From contig JAETNT010000042.1 in assembly GCA_021772025.1 (NCBI GenBank), forward strand, positions 1-35,290: DNA of 35,290 nucleotides, read 5' to 3'. The stretch's first letter is position 1. Each line of letters starts with the position of its first letter. This document shows positions 1 to 7,869 of the stretch, piece by piece. This DNA comes from Enterocloster bolteae. Its GTDB lineage: Bacteria > Bacillota > Clostridia > Lachnospirales > Lachnospiraceae. A program made the translations under genes and the position numbers. Under the pieces are notes generated by a model. It saw only the letters and a list, made by a program, of their open reading frames with translations. It made no database searches and was not told the origin of the DNA.

Positions 1-75
1 TGGTGAATTGTTACTGGACATCTCAATTTTACCACAAACCTGTGAGGAGTTGTTCTATTTTATAACAAAAAGAAT

Positions 76-112
76 CCCGTATTTATGCGGGCTCTGGCGT
101 TTCGCAAACGCC
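76..112 (+). promoter_or_regulatory. Tandem hairpins in the symporter leader
   Basis: Two adjacent inverted repeats lie in the leader of the symporter gene. The first has arms CCCGTA (76-81) and TGCGGG (86-91), closing with one G-U pair. The second has perfect arms GGCGTTT (96-102) and AAACGCC (106-112) around a three-base loop. No T-run follows, so they look like leader RNA structure and not a terminator. The nine-base word TGTGAGGAG occurs at 41-49 and again at 131-139, where it serves as the ribosome binding site. Nothing else is recognisable in bases 1-147. Confidence 0.4.
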
Positions 113-147
113 TAAGTTTAAAAAAGAAAATGTGAGGAGAGTTACAA

Positions 148-1359
148 ATGAATGCAAAGAAAATTTGGGATAGTTATAAATTTCCATTGCTATTATTAGG
201 CGGGATTTTTACGGGAGCGATTATTGGCATTATTTTCGGAGAAAAGGCACAGGTATTATCTCCTTTAGGCGATATCTTTTTAAACCTGATGTTTACGATT
301 GTAGTTCCCATGGTATACGTTTCCATTACCACTGCCGTAGGCAATATGGTAAACATGAAACGTTTGGGAAAAATTTTGGGAAGTTTGGTTTTAACCTTTG
401 TTGTTACCGGCGCATTTGCAGCCGCTCTGGTTCTGGTAGTTGTAAACGTTTGGCCGCCTGCGGCAAATACCGCTATTGAGATGGGTGAGGCGGCTATGCA
501 GGAAAGCGCCAGCATCAGCGATATGATTGTAAACTCTTTAACGGTAAACGATTTCAACGGTTTAATGAGCCGCAGCAATATGCTTCCAATTATTGTATTC
601 GCCATTATGTCCGGTCTGGCAGTATCCTGGTGCGGAGGTGAAGAGAGTGCGGCAGGCAAACTGCTAAACAACTTAAATGAGATTATTATGAAGATGGTGG
701 ACATGATTATGAAGCTGGCCCCCATTGGCCTGGGCGCTTATTTTGCAAACCTGGTTGGCGAGTTTGGCCCTCAGCTTATCGGTGACTATGGGCGTACCAT
801 GGCAGTTTACTATCCCATGTGTGCCGTTTATGTAATTGTATTCTTTCCTCTGTACAGCTATTTTGCAGCAGGTAAACAGGGCATTTCCCGCATGATGAAA
901 AACATTTTTAATCCGGCTGTTACCGCATTTGCAACCCAGAGCTCTGTGGCAACTCTACCGGTAAACATGGAAGCATGTAAAAAAATCGGAGTTCCGGAGG
1001 ACATCAGCAACATCGTTCTTCCCATGGGCGCAACCATGCATATGGACGGCTCTGTGCTGTCTGCCATTACGAAAATCGCATTTTTATACGGAATTTTTCA
1101 AATACCCTTTACCGGGGCCGGTACTTATGCAATGGCAATCGCAGTTGCAATCTTAAGCGCATTCGTTCTGTCCGGCGCGCCCGGAGGCGGTCTGGTAGGG
1201 GAGATGCTGATTGTCAGTCTGTTTGGGTTTCCGGCAGAGGCATTCCCATTAATCGCAACCATTGGTTTTTTGGTAGACCCGGCGGCAACCTGCTTAAATG
1301 CCAGCGGAGATACAATTGCATCTATGATCATTGCGCGTTTAGTTGAAGGCAAGGATTGA
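148..1359 (+). CDS. Dicarboxylate/amino acid:cation symporter (DAACS family)
   Basis: This is a 403-residue polytopic membrane protein of the dicarboxylate/amino acid:cation symporter family (GltP/DctA/SstT-like), which imports acidic amino acids, dicarboxylates or serine/threonine with Na+ or H+. Family hallmarks are in order: the serine-rich re-entrant loop SSVATLP (265-271), PMGATMHMDG (292-301), the second hairpin GAPGGG (343-348), and the substrate/cation site with D377 and NASGD (384-388). The length is typical. The ATG follows a GAGGAG site by a good distance. Which substrate it carries cannot be read from the sequence. A small glutaredoxin-like gene follows 86 bases downstream on the same strand. 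Confidence 0.93.
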   Translation: MNAKKIWDSYKFPLLLLGGIFTGAIIGIIFGEKAQVLSPLGDIFLNLMFTIVVPMVYVSITTAVGNMVNMKRLGKILGSLVLTFVVTGAFAAALVLVVVNVWPPAANTAIEMGEAAMQESASISDMIVNSLTVNDFNGLMSRSNMLPIIVFAIMSGLAVSWCGGEESAAGKLLNNLNEIIMKMVDMIMKLAPIGLGAYFANLVGEFGPQLIGDYGRTMAVYYPMCAVYVIVFFPLYSYFAAGKQGISRMMKNIFNPAVTAFATQSSVATLPVNMEACKKIGVPEDISNIVLPMGATMHMDGSVLSAITKIAFLYGIFQIPFTGAGTYAMAIAVAILSAFVLSGAPGGGLVGEMLIVSLFGFPAEAFPLIATIGFLVDPAATCLNASGDTIASMIIARLVEGKD

Positions 1360-1380
1360 TTAGAGAAAAGAGTACAAATA

Positions 1381-1414
1381 TAACAGTCCGGACGGCGCTT
1401 CGTCTGAATTGTTA
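1381..1414 (+). promoter_or_regulatory. Intercistronic hairpin
   Basis: A long imperfect inverted repeat lies between the symporter and the glutaredoxin-like gene: TAACAGT plus CGGACG on the left, CGTCTG plus ATTGTTA on the right, with a six-base loop, one mismatch and G-U pairs. No T-run follows. It may stabilise or punctuate a shared transcript instead of ending it. Confidence 0.4.
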
Positions 1415-1445
1415 CAAATAAACAAGGAAAAGGAGATTGAGAACC

Positions 1446-1697
1446 ATGAAAGTAACCGTAGTAGGAAGTCACTTATGTCCTGACACTTTATATGCATTAA
1501 ACAGGCTGGTAGAAGCCGGAGCGGAAATTGAATTCAAGAATATGTCCGCATCCCTGCCGGATTTAAAAGTTTATCTGGCACTTCGGGACAGCGAGCCTAT
1601 GTATGAGAAGGTAAAGGCCGGAGGCGGCATCGGCATTCCATGCTTTATCTTAGAGGACGGTACCAAGACCATGGATATTAAGGAAGTTTTGAAATAA
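1446..1697 (+). CDS. Glutaredoxin-like protein with CPDT motif
   Basis: This 83-residue protein has a thioredoxin fold. It starts with a beta strand leading into the active-site loop CPDT (C11-P12-D13-T14) and has the cis-proline segment GIGIP (P65), followed directly by C66. The CxxC of classical glutaredoxins is reduced to a single cysteine, so a monothiol chemistry, or a disulfide between C11 and C66, is possible. The ATG at 1446 lies ten bases after AGGAG. An in-frame TTG nine bases earlier touches that site and is rejected. The gene is followed by a strong terminator. The partner protein is unknown; placement behind a transporter gives no clear role. Confidence 0.8.
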   Translation: MKVTVVGSHLCPDTLYALNRLVEAGAEIEFKNMSASLPDLKVYLALRDSEPMYEKVKAGGGIGIPCFILEDGTKTMDIKEVLK

Positions 1698-1710
1698 GAA
1701 CATATTATTT

Positions 1711-1759
1711 AAAAACCCATTCCGGAGCAGATAAAATCCGCTGCCGGAATGGGTTTTTT
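1711..1759. terminator. Bidirectional rho-independent terminator
   Basis: Arms ACCCATTCCGG and CCGGAATGGGT, extended by GCAG/CTGC around a short loop, are followed by TTTTTT on the plus strand and preceded by AAAAA. The hairpin can therefore end both the glutaredoxin-like transcript and the converging minus-strand gene at 1776-2246. Confidence 0.9.
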
Positions 1760-1775
1760 CCATTAGTCTGCATTT

Positions 1776-2246
1776 TTAATCAATATCCTTGTCCCATTCA
1801 AAGTCGTGGTCAATATAGTGAGCGATTGCACGAGCCATAAAATTGCGTTTCCCATAATGGTTACGATTGTGATAACCATCGTCAGGAAGGACAAAACGGA
1901 TGGAATGCAGTTCAATATCTGCAGAGAAGGGCTGGTGGTGAGCCGGAACGGTGAAGGTTTTAAAACCGCAATCCGTTTCGTTGCCCATATCATCTACTTC
2001 GTTTAACAAAACTGCCAGAGCAACCCGTCTGCCCGGATAGACATTTTTTAATGTCATGCGAAGCTGGATGATATGACCGGAAGATTCCAGATCGATATTA
2101 CCTAAATCGTAGACGATAGAATCCTGACATCCCCGAATTCCAACTTCAGCTGCGTAAGGAATATATTCGACACACTGATGGATTTCACTATCTGTGCGGC
2201 CCTCTTCGTTTGCATGGATGGCTTTATTGGCAAAGTTAATTCCCAT
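1776..2246 (-). CDS. Conserved hypothetical protein, beta-rich core
   Basis: The product is a 156-residue protein that I cannot assign to a named family. It has no signal peptide or membrane segment. The middle (about residues 55-120) alternates hydrophobic and polar residues as in a beta sandwich, with the stretches LRMTLKNVYPGRRVALAVLL and GFKTFTVPAHH. The tail is rich in His, Tyr, Asp and Arg. The general pattern resembles structural proteins found in clostridial sporulation or surface contexts, but that is a weak impression. The start is well supported: GGGGAGGA stands a short distance before the ATG. It converges with the glutaredoxin-like gene at a shared terminator and lies downstream of the TSCPD gene on the same strand, 164 bases away, so the two could be cotranscribed. 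Confidence 0.8.
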   Translation of the reverse strand: MGINFANKAIHANEEGRTDSEIHQCVEYIPYAAEVGIRGCQDSIVYDLGNIDLESSGHIIQLRMTLKNVYPGRRVALAVLLNEVDDMGNETDCGFKTFTVPAHHQPFSADIELHSIRFVLPDDGYHNRNHYGKRNFMARAIAHYIDHDFEWDKDID

Positions 2247-2410
2247 ATTAAAAAATCCTCCCCATATTTCGGATGCTATTCCCGGGCTTATTAAAAGCCT
2301 TAATATATTTTATGTAGAAGGGACAAGAGGGTTCCGAAGACAGCAGCCAGAATATTTAAGAATATACTTGCGGCAGTGCTTTTTGCAGTATCATGAAAAT
2401 GACAATGCAA

Positions 2411-2662
2411 CTATGCCTGCTTTGCTTTGTACTCCTTTAACGCTCGGGCCAGCTGATCCGGACAAGAAGTAGGCCTGGGACCGCAGTGGATACCGTCCAG
2501 CCGCCGGATAGCCTCATCTATGTCCATGCCTTCGATTAAACGCGATACACCTTGGGTATTGCCGGAACAGCCGCCGACAAATTCTACATGTGTGATGATA
2601 TTGTTTTCCACGTCGAAATGGATTTCACGAGAACAAACGTTACGGGGTTTATAATAATTCAT
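2411..2662 (-). CDS. TSCPD domain-containing protein (TIGR03905-like)
   Basis: This 83-residue protein shows the pattern of the small stand-alone TSCPD family: C10 near the N-terminus, GGCSGNTQG in the centre, and the namesake TSCPDQLARAL near the C-terminus. TSCPD domains also occur at the C-terminus of some B12-dependent ribonucleotide reductases, where the cysteines probably bind metal. The function of stand-alone members is not established. The start is clear, with AAAGGAGG upstream of the ATG. A promoter with an extended -10 element lies just upstream on the minus strand. Confidence 0.88.
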   Translation of the reverse strand: MNYYKPRNVCSREIHFDVENNIITHVEFVGGCSGNTQGVSRLIEGMDIDEAIRRLDGIHCGPRPTSCPDQLARALKEYKAKQA

Positions 2663-2695
2663 AATACAGATGCCTCCTTTGCTAATGTGGTTCTT

Positions 2696-2701
2696 ATTAT
2701 A
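2696..2701 (-). promoter_or_regulatory. Extended -10 promoter for the TSCPD gene
   Basis: Read on the minus strand, this is TGC followed by TATAAT, a perfect -10 with the extended TGn element, about 35 bases before the TSCPD start codon. No good -35 is visible, which is usual for extended -10 promoters. Confidence 0.6.
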
Positions 2702-2836
2702 GCATGGATATGAGGCAGAAGGAAGACATAATTGTAAAGAGATTGGAGGAGCATACGTAATAAATGACAGTTATTACCGGACATTGGCTGCTGCTGTAAG
2801 GGCGGGAACGGGGAAATTTGCGGGCTTCTCGGGGCA

Positions 2837-2865
2837 TTGCTTTTTAACCGGGGACAAGCTATAAT
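2837..2865 (+). promoter_or_regulatory. Sigma-A-type promoter for mtnN
   Basis: TTGCTT (2837-2842) and TATAAT (2860-2865) are separated by exactly 17 bases. Transcription should begin about 2872, giving a leader of roughly 40 bases before the mtnN start codon. Confidence 0.75.
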
Positions 2866-2910
2866 TAAAGAAAAGAAGAGAAAAATTTCTGCAGAAAAGG
2901 AGCAAAACGC

Positions 2911-3603
2911 ATGTTAGGAATTATCGGCGCAATGGACGAAGAAGTTTTGGAGATTAAAAATGCATTAAAAGATGTAACAGTAGAAGCAGCGGCCGGCATG
3001 GAATTTTACCGGGGAAAAGTAAATGAGAAAGAAGTAGTAGTAGTTCGTTCCGGTATCGGAAAAGTTAATGCTGCCGTATGCAGCCAGATTTTAGTGGATA
3101 AATTCGGGGCAGAGGCCATTGTCAATACCGGTATTGCAGGTTCCTTAAAGGCAGAGATTGATATTGGGGATATTGTGCTGTCCAGTGATTCCGTTCAGCA
3201 TGATGTGGATGCTGCCGGGTTCGGATACCCGGCAGGCCAGATTCCGAGAATGGATACCTTTGCATTTCCGGCGGACCAGAAACTTTTAAAATTGGCAGAA
3301 AAATGCTGCCGCCAGGTAAATCCGGATATTAAGATCTTTGTAGGCCGGGTAGTCAGCGGGGATCAGTTTATCTCTGACAAAGAGAAAAAGCAGCAGCTTA
3401 TTGACAATTTCGGCGGCTTCTGTACAGAGATGGAAGGAGCGGCAATTGCTCAGGTATGCTATTTAAATCATATTGGCTGCCTAATTATCCGGGCTATTTC
3501 TGACAAGGCGGATGACAGCGCCACGGTAGATTACCCTACATTTGAGGCTAAGGCTATTGAGCATTCAGTAAAACTTCTGCTGGCCATGGCGGCAGAATAT
3601 TAA
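2911..3603 (+). CDS. mtnN: 5'-methylthioadenosine/S-adenosylhomocysteine nucleosidase
   Basis: MTA/SAH nucleosidase removes adenine from methylthioadenosine and S-adenosylhomocysteine. This clears inhibitory by-products of SAM-dependent reactions and feeds methionine salvage and autoinducer-2 synthesis. The 230-residue length is normal. The family features are all present: GAMDEEV with the catalytic-site glutamate E11, GIGKVNAA (49-55), NTGIAGS (72-78), the EMEGAA loop with E175, and RAISDKAD with the general acid D198. The ATG follows AAAGGAGC. It appears to be a single-gene unit, with its own promoter and a strong terminator directly after the stop. Confidence 0.97.
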   Translation: MLGIIGAMDEEVLEIKNALKDVTVEAAAGMEFYRGKVNEKEVVVVRSGIGKVNAAVCSQILVDKFGAEAIVNTGIAGSLKAEIDIGDIVLSSDSVQHDVDAAGFGYPAGQIPRMDTFAFPADQKLLKLAEKCCRQVNPDIKIFVGRVVSGDQFISDKEKKQQLIDNFGGFCTEMEGAAIAQVCYLNHIGCLIIRAISDKADDSATVDYPTFEAKAIEHSVKLLLAMAAEY

Positions 3604-3609
3604 TTGGGC

Positions 3610-3647
3610 AAAAGCCTGACAGATGATGAGTTCGCTGTCAGGCTTTT
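3610..3647 (+). terminator. Rho-independent terminator after mtnN
   Basis: Twelve-base perfect arms AAAGCCTGACAG (3611-3622) and CTGTCAGGCTTT (3635-3646) with T-tract character at the 3' side begin seven bases after the mtnN stop codon. A short ORF drawn across this hairpin is not credible as a gene. Confidence 0.9.
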
Positions 3648-3715
3648 ACTATTTCTAAGGTCCTTGAGACTCGTTTCAAGGGAGAAAATGACGAAATATT
3701 CTAGGCGTTCTCAAC

Positions 3716-3744
3716 TTCCCAAAACCAAAAAGCTCCGCTATAAT
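3716..3744 (+). promoter_or_regulatory. Promoter upstream of structured leader
   Basis: A perfect TATAAT lies at 3739-3744. At 17 bases upstream is TTCCCA (3716-3721), which matches the -35 consensus at four of six positions. Transcription would start near 3751, about 150 bases before the next start codon. Confidence 0.55.
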
Positions 3745-3750
3745 GTGACT

Positions 3751-3880
3751 TACAGCAAAAACAGGTGCGGTGAAAATTTCAACGGCCGGACAGAGTGAAA
3801 AGCGGGTATGACCGGTCACCCGCATCCTTCACCGCCGGCAGGCGCGGACACGAGCCAAAGGAACAAACGCACTTAGGATT
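3751..3880 (+). ncRNA. Candidate structured leader RNA or small RNA
   Basis: This GC-rich non-coding stretch can fold into one long interrupted stem. Three paired blocks nest in order: GCCGG (about 3782) with CCGGC (about 3838), TGAA with TTCA, and GCGGGT with ACCCGC around an apical loop. It sits between a promoter and the ribosome binding site of the membrane protein gene, with no T-run after the stem. It does not resemble the riboswitch, SRP or RNase P consensus motifs I know. It could be a regulatory leader or an independent small RNA. Confidence 0.4.
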
Positions 3881-3904
3881 TTGCGAGAAAGGGGAGCTAA
3901 ATTT

Positions 3905-4705
3905 ATGTTGCAATTATTACAAAACGGAACTGCATTGTATTTTCTGGCGGCAATCTGTCTGATAGGGCTGGTAAGCAAGCTGATTGCAAAAAACTCCTAC
4001 AAAAGAATGATCAAAGAGTCCAATAATATGGCAATGACCAAGAACAAATATTTAAGAAACCTAAAACAAAAAGCAGAAGATGCCTATCGGATTAATCAGG
4101 GAATTGCCAATACCAGGGTTTATCTGGAGAAGCAGCTTTTCGATGCCAGAGTAGGAGCGATGACTCCGGAGGGCTGGGCAGGATTTTCCAGTCAGTTAAC
4201 TTGGCTCTGTCTGCTGGCAGGCGGAGTTTTGTCGTTCCTTTCTTATTGGTATCGCTGCGATTCCTATTACATAGTTCTCTACGGAACTGTGGGGATCTTG
4301 GCAGCAGTTTTGAATATTATTGTGGAAAACGGGACAGGCCTGGAAGCCAGGCGCCAGCAGCTTATTATAAGTCTGCAGGATTACCTGGAAAATACTTTAT
4401 GGCACAGAATGGAAATGGAGCGGACAGGAGGTCCTTCTGAAGACGGTGCAAGGCTTGTGGAAAGCGAACCGGTTTCTGCAGCGCGCAGCAATGTGCGGGA
4501 ATTGAGGGAGCGCAAAAATGCCCGCCGCACTATGGAACAGCAGACGGCTGCCAGTAGAGACAGAGGGCAGAAAAAAGGAGTTTCTGCAAAAGAGGTGTCA
4601 GACAAGCTTACGGAGTCCGGAAGCCAGGGGGAAAACTGGATGAAAGAGTTGAAACCAGAGGAAATCCGGGTTCTGGGAGAGATTATCCGAGAATATCTGG
4701 GATAG
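3905..4705 (+). CDS. Hypothetical membrane protein, three TM segments
   Basis: The product is a 266-residue protein of unknown function. Hydrophobic segments occur at about residues 8-27, 97-115 and 120-141. A basic, probably helical region (30-85) separates the first and second. From about residue 145 a long, charged, Arg/Glu/Lys-rich and low-complexity tail follows, ending with a small helical block, ELKPEEIRVLGEIIREYLG. I recognise no catalytic motif. The ATG at 3905 lies eight bases after GGGGAG; an in-frame TTG 24 bases upstream precedes this site and is rejected. A long structured leader precedes the gene, and pgi follows closely with its own promoter inside the end of this gene. Confidence 0.82.
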   Translation: MLQLLQNGTALYFLAAICLIGLVSKLIAKNSYKRMIKESNNMAMTKNKYLRNLKQKAEDAYRINQGIANTRVYLEKQLFDARVGAMTPEGWAGFSSQLTWLCLLAGGVLSFLSYWYRCDSYYIVLYGTVGILAAVLNIIVENGTGLEARRQQLIISLQDYLENTLWHRMEMERTGGPSEDGARLVESEPVSAARSNVRELRERKNARRTMEQQTAASRDRGQKKGVSAKEVSDKLTESGSQGENWMKELKPEEIRVLGEIIREYLG

Positions 4706-4725
4706 ATTTTTGCGGGTTTTTATGA

Positions 4726-4731
4726 TATAAT
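4726..4731 (+). promoter_or_regulatory. Extended -10 promoter for pgi
   Basis: TGA followed by TATAAT (4726-4731) makes an extended -10 element 45 bases before the pgi start codon and just after the preceding stop codon. No convincing -35 is seen. Confidence 0.6.
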
Positions 4732-4775
4732 TAAAAGCAGAAATTTTTAACAATTAGAAAAAGGAGACGATGGCA

Positions 4776-6125
4776 ATGGGAAGAGAAGTAACATTTGATT
4801 ATTCTAAAGCAGCCGGATTTATTGCGGCAGATGAGCTGTCCTACATGAAGTCGGCTGTTATGGGAGCGAAAGATGTTCTCACCGGCAGAAGCGGCGCAGG
4901 AAACGATTTTCTAGGATGGATTGATCTTCCGGTAGACTATGATAAGGAAGAGTTTGCAAGAATCAAAGAGGCAGCAAAAAAGATCCAGTCTGACTCAGAT
5001 GTTTTGTTGGTAATCGGCATCGGCGGATCCTATTTAGGAGCAAGAGCTGCCATTGAATTTTTATCCCACAGCTTTTATAATATTCTTTCGAAGGATGAAA
5101 GAAAGACTCCTGAGATTTACTTTGTGGGCAACAGCATCAGCAGCAAATATATCAAGGATCTTCAAGATATATTAAAGGGTAAAGACTTTTCCATTAATAT
5201 CATTTCTAAATCCGGCACCACTACTGAACCGGCAATTGCGTTCCGGGTATTTAAGGAACTGCTTATTGAAAAGTACGGCAGGGAAGAGGCAAACAAGAGA
5301 ATCTACGCAACCACAGACAAGGCCAGAGGTGCATTAAAGAGCCTGGCAACAGAGGAAGGCTATGAGTCCTTCGTGGTTCCGGATGACGTAGGAGGACGAT
5401 TCTCTGTACTGACCGCAGTAGGCTTGCTTCCTATCGCGGTTAGCGGCGCTGATATTGACAAACTGATGGAAGGTGCTGCTTCCGGCAGAGAGAAAGCCCT
5501 TAACGCTCCTTATGAGGAGAATCCGGCTTTGCTTTATGCGGCAGTCCGCAACATTCTCCTCCGCAAGGGTAAGCAGGTAGAGATTGTAGCCAACTATGAA
5601 CCCAGCCTGCATTATGTATCTGAATGGTGGAAACAGCTCTACGGCGAGAGCGAAGGAAAGGATCAGAAGGGAATCCTGCCTCATGCAGTGGATTTAACTA
5701 CCGATCTTCACTCCATGGGCCAGTTTATTCAGGACGGTGCCCGAATTATGTTTGAGACTGTATTAAATGTAGAGGATTCTCAGGCAGAGGTTCTTTTAAA
5801 AGAAGAGGCAGTGGATACTGACGGTATGAACTATCTGGCAGGCAAGAGCGTTGATTTTGTCAACAAGAGCGCTATGAACGGAACCATTTTGGCACATACC
5901 GATGGCAATGTTCCTAATTTGGTAGTAAATATTCCGGAGCAGAATGCATTCTATCTGGGCCAGCTTTTCTATTTCTTTGAATTTGCCTGCGGTATCAGCG
6001 GATACTTATTAGGGGTAAACCCCTTTAACCAGCCTGGAGTTGAGAGCTATAAAAAGAATATGTTTGCACTTCTTGGCAAACCGGGATATGAGAGTGAGAG
6101 AGAGAAGCTGTTGAAGAGATTGTAA
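4776..6125 (+). CDS. pgi: Glucose-6-phosphate isomerase
   Basis: This enzyme interconverts glucose-6-phosphate and fructose-6-phosphate in the cytosol. The protein is 449 residues, the compact Gram-positive length. It has the sugar-phosphate loop [11 protein letters not shown], a second phosphate-binding segment [10 protein letters not shown], the PROSITE-type signature [18 protein letters not shown], the catalytic glutamate region YGESEGK, and the C-terminal signature [15 protein letters not shown]. The ATG at 4776 is preferred because it stands nine bases after AGGAG; the in-frame ATG at 4770 is only three bases away. With the glucokinase and glgCD genes in the same window it links glucose uptake, glycolysis and glycogen storage. 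Confidence 0.97.
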   Translation: MGREVTFDYSKAAGFIAADELSYMKSAVMGAKDVLTGRSGAGNDFLGWIDLPVDYDKEEFARIKEAAKKIQSDSDVLLVIGIGGSYLGARAAIEFLSHSFYNILSKDERKTPEIYFVGNSISSKYIKDLQDILKGKDFSINIISKSGTTTEPAIAFRVFKELLIEKYGREEANKRIYATTDKARGALKSLATEEGYESFVVPDDVGGRFSVLTAVGLLPIAVSGADIDKLMEGAASGREKALNAPYEENPALLYAAVRNILLRKGKQVEIVANYEPSLHYVSEWWKQLYGESEGKDQKGILPHAVDLTTDLHSMGQFIQDGARIMFETVLNVEDSQAEVLLKEEAVDTDGMNYLAGKSVDFVNKSAMNGTILAHTDGNVPNLVVNIPEQNAFYLGQLFYFFEFACGISGYLLGVNPFNQPGVESYKKNMFALLGKPGYESEREKLLKRL

Positions 6126-6162
6126 TGATTTCATAAACAAAAAATAGAAGCAATATGATATG

Positions 6163-6205
6163 GCCTGTATTAACGGCAGCAGATGCGGTTGGTACAGGCT
6201 TTTTG
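6163..6205 (+). terminator. Rho-independent terminator after pgi
   Basis: A twelve-pair stem, GCCTGTATTAAC with GTTGGTACAGGC (two G-U pairs), is followed by TTTTT. It closes the pgi transcript ahead of the convergent minus-strand gene. Confidence 0.88.
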
Positions 6206-6233
6206 TAATTTGAGAATTTTAATTTCATTTTCT

Positions 6234-6500
6234 TCACTCCTCAATTACATGAATCTCCAAATAATCGAAATCAATACTTTCTACAAAACTGTCTTGGTAA
6301 AACCGGGTCTTGTCATGGCGCTTAAAATCCTGAATAGCAGAATCCATCCAGATGGGATGGCCTAAGTCAAACTGAGTGCAGATCTCATCCAGCGCTCCAA
6401 AAACCCTCTGAGTTCGGGACATGGAGTAGTCAGGCATACAGATAACGGTATCCTGCAAAAGATGATTGTCTTTCCAAATTTTTCCCCACATTCGGAACAT
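6234..6500 (-). CDS. Conserved hypothetical protein, 88 aa
   Basis: This small protein of 88 residues is rich in acidic and aromatic residues, with no membrane segment or signal peptide. I do not recognise a family. The notable segments are an aromatic N-terminus (MFRMWGKIWKDN), a central DLGHPIWMDSAIQDFKRHDK, and an acidic tail ending in EIHVIEE. Coding status is supported by AAAGGAGG just before the ATG and by a clean -35/-10 promoter upstream on the same strand. It stands alone, facing the pgi terminator. The function is unknown. Confidence 0.75.
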   Translation of the reverse strand: MFRMWGKIWKDNHLLQDTVICMPDYSMSRTQRVFGALDEICTQFDLGHPIWMDSAIQDFKRHDKTRFYQDSFVESIDFDYLEIHVIEE

Positions 6501-6537
6501 GGCGGCCTCCTTTATCGATGTTAGTAAGTCTCTCCTA

Positions 6538-6566
6538 AGTATATCGGATTTGGCGGGGCTTGTAAA
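6538..6566 (-). promoter_or_regulatory. Promoter for the 88-aa gene
   Basis: On the minus strand TTTACA (6566-6561) and TATACT (6543-6538) are separated by 17 bases, about 40 bases upstream of the start codon at 6500. Confidence 0.7.
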
Positions 6567-6677
6567 GAAGGGAAAAGATGCAAGAATCTGCCTGCCACCC
6601 CTTGTCGATATCTGTAATTTGTAGTAATCTATACATTAAGAGAAAGAGGTTTTTCGGCTTACAAAGGGGGACCGGAG

Positions 6678-7778
6678 ATGGGACCGGAGATTACAAATTA
6701 TTCAGCATTTTTATCAGAAGCGATAAAAGCAGTAGAGGAATTAAACAGAAGCAAGAGAGTATGTGAGGAATTGGCGGCAGAGGAAAGCCGGACAGAGCAG
6801 GAGTTAGAAAAACAGCGGCAGAATGTAACGGATGCTATTAACCAAACTGTGAGAAAACGTCGGGAAGATATTAGCGCCAGCTATGACAAAGAGATTAAAG
6901 CAGGGCAAGAACGTCTGAGAAAAATACGCGCCAAAAGAGAGAAGGCTAAAAACCAGGGTATCAAAGAACGAATTGCAGAGGAAACAGAAGTCTTGAGAGA
7001 ACAAAATCAGGAACTGGCTACCCAGATAAAGACTCTTTTTAAGCAGAACCGGGTGCCGGGTTTTTGTAAAACCACCTGGTTTTATGCTTTGTATATGCCG
7101 GGGAGCATAAAAGAACTGGGATTGCTGCTTTTTAGTTTCGGTATCTGTTTCCTGGCAGTTCCGTGCGGTGCATATTGGCTTATCTCGGAAATAAATAGAA
7201 AGCCATGGATGCTGATTATTATTTATCTGATAGTAATTCTTATATTCGGCGGCCTTTATGTATCCGTAAACAACAAGATAAAAGCGCAGCACCTGGCAGT
7301 ACTGAAACAAGGAAAGGATATCCGAAACGGAATCCGTAGTAATAACCGGAAAATTCGGGCCATTACTGCCTCTATCCGAAAAGATAGAAATGAGTCTTTG
7401 TATAATCTGGAAAAATATGATGATGAAATCTCTCAAATAGAGCAGGAATTACAACAGATCAGTAATCAAAAAAGTGAGGCGCTCAATACTTTTAATACAG
7501 TAACCAAGACGATTATCTCTGATGAGATCATCAGCAATAATAAGGACCGGATTCAGGCTTTGGAGGACGAGCATACCCGTATGGAGACCCGGTTGAAGGA
7601 AGCCCAGATACATGCTAAAGAACAGGCTCTTTTACTAACCAATCAGTACGAGACTTATTTGGGCAAAGAGTTCCTGCAGACAGACAGGCTTTCTGAACTG
7701 GCTAAAATTATCCGCAGCCAACAGGCATCTAATTTAAGTGAAGCCATAGCGGTATACCGCAGCCAACGGAACATGTAA
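6678..7778 (+). CDS. Membrane-anchored coiled-coil protein, unknown function
   Basis: This 366-residue protein has two hydrophobic segments (about 147-169 and 176-196) flanked by long charged helices. Residues 15-125 and 200-340 are rich in Glu, Lys, Arg and Gln with heptad-like spacing and probably form coiled coils. With a short hairpin turn between the membrane segments, both coils should face the same side, most likely the cytosol. I recognise no enzyme motif. The architecture suggests a scaffold or tether, but that is inference. The start follows an AAAGGGGG site, and a terminator follows the stop codon. It appears to be a single-gene unit. Confidence 0.82.
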   Translation: MGPEITNYSAFLSEAIKAVEELNRSKRVCEELAAEESRTEQELEKQRQNVTDAINQTVRKRREDISASYDKEIKAGQERLRKIRAKREKAKNQGIKERIAEETEVLREQNQELATQIKTLFKQNRVPGFCKTTWFYALYMPGSIKELGLLLFSFGICFLAVPCGAYWLISEINRKPWMLIIIYLIVILIFGGLYVSVNNKIKAQHLAVLKQGKDIRNGIRSNNRKIRAITASIRKDRNESLYNLEKYDDEISQIEQELQQISNQKSEALNTFNTVTKTIISDEIISNNKDRIQALEDEHTRMETRLKEAQIHAKEQALLLTNQYETYLGKEFLQTDRLSELAKIIRSQQASNLSEAIAVYRSQRNM

Positions 7779-7811
7779 CAAAGTATATACACTTATCAAA
7801 AGATAAAGAGG

Positions 7812-7859
7812 CCCCGGAAACAGAGGAGGACTGCATGCCTGCTCTGTTTCCGGGATTTT
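7812..7859 (+). terminator. Rho-independent terminator
   Basis: Thirteen-base perfect arms CCCGGAAACAGAG (7813-7825) and CTCTGTTTCCGGG (7842-7854) are followed by ATTTTG. The terminator sits between two convergent genes. The opposite side lacks a good T-run, so it mainly serves the plus-strand gene. Confidence 0.85.
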
Positions 7860-7869
7860 GAATGTTCAT

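Noticed and set aside
174..725. 183-residue frame on the minus strand
   Set aside because: It lies opposite the symporter gene, has no ribosome site and its composition mirrors the hydrophobic codons of the real gene.
3604..3798. 64-residue frame beginning with TTG right after mtnN
   Set aside because: It is read through the mtnN terminator and the next promoter, and has no ribosome binding site.
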